Source: FEN-727 sp036508635
GTDB lineage: Bacteria; Actinomycetota; Geothermincolia; Fen-727; Anoxymicrobiaceae
DNA: 11,043 bases
NCBI GenBank assembly: GCA_036508635.1
Contig: DATCGY010000296.1
Coordinates: forward strand, 1-11,043
Direction of reading: 5' to 3'
Position 1 is the stretch's first letter. Every line of letters begins with the position of its first letter. The notes below the pieces were generated by a model. That model saw nothing but the letters and a program-made list of their open reading frames with translations. It did not search any database and was not told the origin of the DNA. The translations under genes were made by a program, and so were the position numbers. Positions 7,365-11,043 of the stretch are shown piece by piece.

Positions 7365-7399
7365 ACCGTAAGGGTCCTCTGCCTCGATGTATGCCGGCT

Positions 7400-8161
7400 C
7401 TAGGCTATGGACCTCTGAAACGCCCTGGTTGCCCAGGCGACGACAATAACCGTCGTGGGCACCATAAACAAGAAGGCATACCCGACCTTGGGCACGAATA
7501 TATGTCCCGCTGTGAGGAGTCTTCCCGCCTCGACGACATAGTACGCGGGATTGAAGTGCGCGATCACCTGCAGCCATTTCGGCGCGAGTTCCATCGGCAG
7601 GAGCATCCCAGAAAGCAGGAGAACCGGCAGGTTTATCGCTTGTACGACCGGGGACAATTTGTCCTCGTCCCCGAGGATCAAGCCCATCGCGTTGCTGAAT
7701 GACGATGTGATTATGAGCATCATCGCTATCAGCACTAGTAAGACGAGAAAGCCCAGGATGTTGACCTGAAAGCCGAACGGCAGTGCTATAAGCACGAAGA
7801 AGACGACGATCACGGTAACGTTGACGAGGTCCCTCAGAACCCGTCCCGCCAGGAGCGCGAACCTGCTCGTGGGTGTGACCCGCATCCTTTCGACGACGCC
7901 GTTCTTGACCTCGTCGATCATCGTGTAACCGACAAAGAGGCCTCCCAGGAAAGCTATGATCACGAGGAGGCCTGGAATGAAGACATTCAAGACGTGACCG
8001 GGCACAAAGCCCGGTACGTTCGTCAGTTTATTCAAGAGGGGCGCGAACAGGGCCAGGTAAACAATCGGTGTCGTCATGCTGACGATGATGAATATTGGAT
8101 TGCGTAGCGTCTCCAGCATCTTCCTCTTGAAGAGCTGGCCTATATCCAGGATAAGCTTCAT
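7400..8161 (-). CDS. ABC-2 type transporter permease (DrrB-like)
   Basis: The 253-residue protein is the membrane half of an ABC exporter of the ABC-2 type. It has an N-terminal cytosolic helix, then about six hydrophobic segments. The family hallmark lies near residues 183-217: LPVLLLSGMLLPMELAPKW followed by FNPAYYVVEAGRLL. The EVKNGVVERMRVTPTSR loop (about 84-100) is the coupling region usual in DrrB-like permeases. The ATG lies 7 nt after AGAGGA and 3 nt beyond the stop of the ATPase gene, so the two form an operon and presumably a complex of two permeases and two ATPases. Members export antibiotics, lipids or polysaccharide precursors; the substrate here cannot be deduced. Confidence 0.9.
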   Translation of the reverse strand: MKLILDIGQLFKRKMLETLRNPIFIIVSMTTPIVYLALFAPLLNKLTNVPGFVPGHVLNVFIPGLLVIIAFLGGLFVGYTMIDEVKNGVVERMRVTPTSRFALLAGRVLRDLVNVTVIVVFFVLIALPFGFQVNILGFLVLLVLIAMMLIITSSFSNAMGLILGDEDKLSPVVQAINLPVLLLSGMLLPMELAPKWLQVIAHFNPAYYVVEAGRLLTAGHIFVPKVGYAFLFMVPTTVIVVAWATRAFQRSIA

Positions 8162-8164
8162 GTC

Positions 8165-9142
8165 TCATTCCTCTGCGGTCAGGTCGCGCAGTGAGTAACC
8201 TGTCTTCTGCAGGAACACGTCATCGAGCGTTGTCTCGGAGAGCTTTACCGTCTCGAGGCTGATGTTCTCTTGCTCGAGCTGTCCCATGACCCGCGGGAGT
8301 GCCGTCGCGAAGTCGCTGACGCAGAGCTTCAGGCGTTCCTGTTCTTCAGTCATGTCAAGGACGTAATCTCTGTCTTTGAACAGGTCCTTTAGAACCGGGA
8401 CGTTCTCCACCGGGTGTTCGACGCCGATGGTGATGCAGTCGTTGGCCACTTCTTTCTTGAGTTCCTCCGGAGTTCCCTCGGTGACGATCCTGCCGTGATC
8501 CATGATGGCCAGGCGGTCGGACAACGCGTCGGCTTCCTCGAGGTAATGTGTGGTAAGGAAGATGGTGGCACCCTCAGATTTGAGCTTCTTTATCTGGACC
8601 CACAGGTTCGCGCGGTTCTGGAGGTCGAGCCCGGTCGTCGGTTCGTCGAGGAAGAGGACTTTCGGACGGTTCACCAGGCCGATGGCGACATCGAGGCGTC
8701 GGCGCTGACCGCCCGAGTACGAATAGACTATTCGATCCGCAAAATCTTCAAGATCCAGTAACCTGATCAGTTCCTCGGCGCGCTCCCGAGCCTCCGTGGC
8801 GTTCATGCCATAAAGCCGGCCCTGCAGTATGAGGTTTTCACGACCTGTCGCCGGACGATCGGAGCCCCCGTTCTGCCCGACATAGCCGATACTGCGTCGG
8901 ACCTTCTTGGGTTCGGTTGCGACGTTAAAGCCAGCGACAATAGCCTGCCCTTCGTCGGGTGGCATCAGTGTGGTCAGCATTCGAAGAGTCGTCGTTTTGC
9001 CCGCGCCGTTTGGTCCCAGGAAGCCGAAGATCTCACCGGGTTCTACCGAGAGTTCCACACCATCAACGGCTCTGATGACGCCGTGCTTTGACCTAAAAGA
9101 CTTCTTCAGCCCTCTTGTCACTACAATTGGTTCTAATGCCAT
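8165..9142 (-). CDS. ABC exporter ATPase (DrrA-like)
   Basis: The 325-residue protein is the nucleotide-binding subunit for the adjacent ABC-2 permease. All ABC motifs are intact: Walker A GPNGAGKT (43-50), Q-loop Gln90, signature YSGGQ (142-146), Walker B VLFLDE (162-167) with catalytic Glu167, D-loop GLD (171-173) and H-loop His199. The C-terminal 90 residues form the extra domain common in the DrrA drug-resistance group. The ATG at 9142 gives the usual short N-terminus, yet GAGGGGG ends only 1 nt before it. The same module precedes an in-frame ATG at 9205, which would add 21 residues. I prefer 9142 on homology of length. The mRNA start region is highly structured, which suggests regulation. 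Confidence 0.92.
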   Translation of the reverse strand: MALEPIVVTRGLKKSFRSKHGVIRAVDGVELSVEPGEIFGFLGPNGAGKTTTLRMLTTLMPPDEGQAIVAGFNVATEPKKVRRSIGYVGQNGGSDRPATGRENLILQGRLYGMNATEARERAEELIRLLDLEDFADRIVYSYSGGQRRRLDVAIGLVNRPKVLFLDEPTTGLDLQNRANLWVQIKKLKSEGATIFLTTHYLEEADALSDRLAIMDHGRIVTEGTPEELKKEVANDCITIGVEHPVENVPVLKDLFKDRDYVLDMTEEQERLKLCVSDFATALPRVMGQLEQENISLETVKLSETTLDDVFLQKTGYSLRDLTAEE

Positions 9143-9214
9143 GCCCCCTCGGACTTGAGTATTATTGCTTCTCAGTCCGAGTACCCCCCGATGGTGTCGG
9201 ACCATGCCCCCTCG
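9139..9214 (-). repeat. Direct repeat of a ribosome-site/start-codon module
   Basis: The 13-bp word CCATGCCCCCTCG occurs at 9139-9151 and 9202-9214. On the minus strand each copy reads CGAGGGGGCATGG, a Shine-Dalgarno-like run with an in-frame ATG (9142 and 9205), both opening the ABC ATPase frame. The spacing is 63 bp, exactly 21 codons. Confidence 0.6.
9148..9181. repeat. Inverted repeat next to the ABC ATPase start (operator or translational hairpin)
   Basis: CTCGGACT (9148-9155) and AGTCCGAG (9174-9181) are perfect inverted arms. After one bulged T (9156) the pairing continues with GAG (9157-9159) and CTC (9171-9173), leaving an 11-nt loop. In the minus-strand mRNA the hairpin sits just before the ATG at 9142 and takes in part of the GAGGGGG ribosome site. 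A further TCGGAC half-site lies at 9197-9202. It could be a repressor operator or an RNA structure hiding the ribosome site; the sequence does not decide. Confidence 0.55.
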
Positions 9215-9223
9215 CATAAGCAC

Positions 9224-9434
9224 TCATGCCGACATGAATGTAGATAGATCAGTTCTTGCCATCCCCTAATTCCATGCTTTTTCCAAGCTGAGTCTATTTC
9301 TACTGGCAGGTTAAAGTAAAGTGAGGTTGGTACGTCATTAGCTGCTGGAGGACTTGAATTGACGATCCTCCCCCTCCTGTCCCCAGATGAGTTCGTTCAA
9401 GACTGCCGAACGACGCATGGGCATTGGATGTTGG
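9224..9434. other. Gene-free stretch upstream of the ABC operon
   Basis: This region is less GC-rich than its surroundings up to about 9340. It should hold the promoter of the ABC operon, but no minus-strand -35/-10 pair is convincing. GGAGGA/TCCTCC (9346-9351 and 9365-9370) and TCGTTC/GAACGA are short inverted repeats with no T-run. I see no RNA gene or credible ORF here. Confidence 0.4.
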
Positions 9435-9459
9435 TGGCGGAGGGAGGGGGATTCGAACC
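9435..9459 (-). repeat. tRNA 3'-end fragment (probably tRNA-Ser), possible attachment site
   Basis: Read on the minus strand, the segment gives GG, the T-loop TTCGAAT, the T-stem 3' strand CCCCC, an acceptor 3' strand TCCCTCC, discriminator G and CCA, in the exact order and lengths of a tRNA end. Another CCA follows. G at the discriminator position and this acceptor suggest tRNA-Ser. The rest is missing: the 5' T-stem strand mismatches at two of five positions and no GGAGGGA acceptor partner lies about 90 nt upstream (near 9520-9535). A fragment from T-loop to CCA is the usual core left at the far end of elements inserted by tyrosine integrases. Confidence 0.6.
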
Positions 9460-9639
9460 GCACCACGCGCTTCGCGCGCGGTGACCCCGGGGCGTGGGAA
9501 TTCTGAACTGAGGGCTCAACGGTTTGCATGTGAGAGTTGCCAGTACAGCAGACAGAAGTGATACGATTTCACGGTGTCGGTATTTGGACCTGTTGTCTGA
9601 GATCGTCGAATAAGCTCGGTGAAAACCGGGAGGATACAA
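9460..9639. other. Leader region of the CHAP gene unit
   Basis: Apart from the hairpin at 9461-9482 I see no gene before the leader ORF at 9640. A tentative plus-strand promoter is TTGGAC (9584-9589) and TCGAAT (9606-9611) with a 16-nt spacer, placing transcription near 9618, just before the GGGAGG ribosome site at 9628-9633. Confidence 0.35.
9461..9482. repeat. Strong GC-rich hairpin beside the tRNA fragment
   Basis: ACCACGCGC (9462-9470) and GCGCGCGGT (9474-9482) pair at eight of nine positions around a TTC loop. No T-run follows on either strand, so it is not an ordinary terminator. In the tRNA orientation its place just before the T-arm matches a class II variable arm, so it may be a remnant of that arm or an element-end structure. 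Confidence 0.45.
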
Positions 9640-9696
9640 GTGTTGAAAGAAATCCGGTTGGAAAAACATTATCCGCTCACAAAAGGAGCCGCGTGA
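9640..9696 (+). CDS. 18-residue leader peptide ORF coupled to the CHAP gene
   Basis: The reading frame MLKEIRLEKHYPLTKGAA starts at GTG 9640, 6 nt after a strong ribosome site GGGAGG (9628-9633). Its TGA stop (9694-9696) overlaps the GTG start of the next gene (9693) in the form GTGA, the standard geometry for translational coupling. It is basic and has no run of one amino acid that would point to attenuation by tRNA charging. The good ribosome site and exact overlap argue for real translation, but such a short frame can occur by chance. Confidence 0.45.
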   Translation: MLKEIRLEKHYPLTKGAA

Positions 9697-10604
9697 GCTG
9701 CGTGACCACACCCGAGCATGGCAGTATTTGGGCATGGCGAGCGGTGATCATCGGCCTGGTAATACTGCTATTCGCGGGCCTCGTAATTTTCAACAACCCG
9801 TTTGTGGTCGAAACGGCGAAAGCCCAGGACTTCGACAATGCGCGCGTGGCTGACTGCGCATTGGCGGAACTGGGAACGATCAGACCGACGGGTTGGGACC
9901 AGCCGGGAGAGTGTATCAAGAGTGCCCAGAGATGGGTTGCGGAGGCCGGTGGTTACTTTGGCCCGGGCGGTGTCATTTCTGGATACGCGAACTCCGGGGC
10001 GATTCAGGTCAGTGCCAGCCAGGCTACCAAGGGTGACATCGTTCAGTGGACAAACGGTAATGATAACGACTGGAGCCATCCTCATACGGTCTGCATCGTG
10101 CAGAACCATGGAAACGGCAGGTACTGGATCGTCCAGTCCAACTGGGACTCCCCGGGGTTGGTATCCCAAAATCTCAACTGGGATCCGAACCCCCAGGACT
10201 ATGGCCGATCTGGTTACTACGCGATGTTCTGGCGCTTCGGCAACGTGGCTCCTCCAACGCCGCCAATCTCGGGCGGTCACGACGTGGTAGGAGCCACCTC
10301 CCCCGCCAGCACCTTCTACTTCGCTGAGGGCACGTGCCGTCCGGGTTTCAACCCCTACTTCTGCATACAGAACCCTGGAACGACGACGGCCGAGGTCACC
10401 ATCACCTACATGAAAGGCGACGGCACCAGGGACAGCCAGACGCTCACCGTGCCCGGGACGTCACGGGTCACCGTCTCACCAAGGGACAAGCTGGGCGAAG
10501 GGGATGACGCCGCCCACGACTTCTCCGCACGGGTGCAGTGCACCAACGGGGAGAAGATAGTGGTCGAGCGTCCCATGTACTTCTGCATCCCCGCCGGCCG
10601 CTAA
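9693..10604 (+). CDS. Secreted CHAP-like cysteine amidase with actinobacterial C-terminal beta module
   Basis: The 303-residue product has an N-terminal signal peptide (hydrophobic span about 14-34, cleavage probably after AKA near residue 44, before QD). Residues about 50-180 resemble a CHAP/NlpC-type peptidoglycan amidase: Cys74 in PGECIKSAQRWV, then GDIVQW, then His131 in HPHTVCIV and Asn150 in VQSNWD as the probable third catalytic residue. After a Pro-rich linker, residues 194-303 form a beta-rich module (GGHDVVGATSPA, FYFAEGTCRPGF, CIQNPG, VVERPMYF) that often occurs in tandem on exported proteins; here only one copy is present and it ends abruptly in CIPAGR. GTG 9693 is 4 nt after AAAGGAG and overlaps the leader ORF stop; GTG 9702 is the alternative. 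It probably acts on cell-wall peptide bridges, of its own or another cell. Confidence 0.82.
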   Translation: MSCVTTPEHGSIWAWRAVIIGLVILLFAGLVIFNNPFVVETAKAQDFDNARVADCALAELGTIRPTGWDQPGECIKSAQRWVAEAGGYFGPGGVISGYANSGAIQVSASQATKGDIVQWTNGNDNDWSHPHTVCIVQNHGNGRYWIVQSNWDSPGLVSQNLNWDPNPQDYGRSGYYAMFWRFGNVAPPTPPISGGHDVVGATSPASTFYFAEGTCRPGFNPYFCIQNPGTTTAEVTITYMKGDGTRDSQTLTVPGTSRVTVSPRDKLGEGDDAAHDFSARVQCTNGEKIVVERPMYFCIPAGR

Positions 10605-10760
10605 CAAGTCTGCGGGACACGGGGGCAAGCTCCTTCCGTTCGTCCACGCAAATCGGCAACTGTCTCACTGTCGTAGAAAGGTACGGAACAAACGTCAACA
10701 AACCCTGATAGACTGCTGTAGGGGTCATGGGAATGATTTGCCTGACGCAAAGGGGCTTCG
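10605..10760. other. Short intergenic region between CHAP gene and lipoprotein ORF
   Basis: No T-run hairpin follows the CHAP gene and no strong promoter is visible for the lipoprotein ORF, so readthrough from upstream is possible. Confidence 0.3.
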
Positions 10761-10919
10761 ATGAATAAGAAAATGCGGCTGGCAGCGCTTAGCCTGCTCT
10801 GCATTGCCACCCTCGCGTGCGGACTTCTGTCAGGCTGCGGGACGGGCAGTAAGAGCCTTGGGGTCATCAAGCTCTCGGAAAGGAAAGGTTATCATGGAAG
10901 CAAATCAAATCATCGATGA
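10761..10919 (+). CDS. Very short lipoprotein ORF, possibly a truncated gene
   Basis: The 52-residue ORF has AAAGGGG 5 nt upstream of its ATG, a basic N-terminus (MNKKMR), a hydrophobic core and a clear lipobox LLSGC, so export and lipidation are likely. Only about 27 residues follow the Cys: GTGSKSLGVIKLSERKGYHG and a short basic end. The words SLGVIKLS look like the start of a longer exported protein such as an S49-type peptidase, after which the frame turns into the ribosome site and start of the next gene. It overlaps that gene by 26 nt. It may be a genuine small lipoprotein or the leftover start of a deleted gene. Confidence 0.55.
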   Translation: MNKKMRLAALSLLCIATLACGLLSGCGTGSKSLGVIKLSERKGYHGSKSNHR

Positions 10920-11043
10920 TGCGGTGTCCTCAATAATAGAAAATCTGGAAGAGAAACCCTTTACCGGCAATCTGGAGGACTTGGTTGCGCAGCGCGCAAA
11001 GGATTACAGCGTACCAGGGTTCTATTATGCCATTCTCACTAAG
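10894..11043 (+). CDS. Unidentified protein, N-terminal 50 residues, runs off the right edge
   Basis: The frame opens at ATG 10894, with AGGAAAGG (10881-10888) 5 nt upstream, and stays open to the window end. The visible part begins MEANQIIDDAVSSIIENLEE and continues with an acidic helix-like segment and then VPGFYYAILTK. No signal peptide or known motif is seen. It is clearly less GC-rich than the genes on the left half of the window. I do not recognise it from this fragment. Confidence 0.6.
   Translation, partial: MEANQIIDDAVSSIIENLEEKPFTGNLEDLVAQRAKDYSVPGFYYAILTK

Noticed and set aside
9432..9530. Complete tRNA gene on the minus strand
   Set aside because: The 3' end is good, but no acceptor partner GGAGGGA, D-arm or anticodon arm can be found at the right distance, and the T-stem has two mismatches; only a fragment is supported.
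9643..9672. Promoter TTGAAA-18 nt-CATTAT just before the CHAP gene
   Set aside because: It would start transcription at the ribosome site itself and lies inside the leader ORF, which has a better-organised upstream region; left as unlikely.

Overview
The window looks like GC-rich bacterial chromosome, most likely from an uncultured, deep-branching actinobacterium. This rests on three things: the GC bias of the codons, the mixed use of ATG and GTG starts behind purine-rich ribosome sites, and a C-terminal module in the last complete protein (YFAEGTCRPGF, CIQNPG, VVERPMYF) of a kind I associate with exported proteins of such lineages. The taxonomic call is inference. No rRNA, CRISPR array, transposase or integrase is visible.

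Left part (1-2640). A zinc-dependent medium-chain alcohol/polyol dehydrogenase runs off the left edge on the minus strand. Divergent from it is a 90-residue RRM RNA-binding protein. Its leader has an extended -10 promoter, a hairpin plus seven T's resembling an intrinsic terminator, and a second hairpin with the Shine-Dalgarno in its loop. Convergent to it is a 353-residue protein of unknown function made of two copies of the same module, each with a CxxC pair.

Middle (2641-5942). A 619-residue secreted lipoprotein with an alpha/beta-hydrolase active site (GHSLG serine, late HLDVL histidine) is followed by a tight two-gene unit. The first gene is an ATC-hydrolase-like cysteine-containing protein and the second, 3 nt later, is a C_GCAxxG_C_C-type protein.

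Export block (5969-9214, minus strand). A DrrA-type ABC ATPase and its ABC-2 permease form a two-gene operon, followed by an MFS_3-type exporter that also has its own candidate -10 box. Together they suggest export of drugs or lipophilic compounds. The ATPase start is preceded by a repeated ribosome-site/start module and a strong inverted repeat.

Right part (9224-11043). A 25-nt fragment identical in layout to a tRNA 3' end (T-loop to CCA, probably tRNA-Ser) lies at 9435-9459 with no 5' half. This resembles the far end of an element integrated into a tRNA gene, and its orientation predicts that the element extends rightward. Next come an 18-codon leader ORF whose stop overlaps the GTG start of a secreted CHAP-like cysteine amidase, a very short lipoprotein ORF, and an overlapping, less GC-rich gene that leaves the window.
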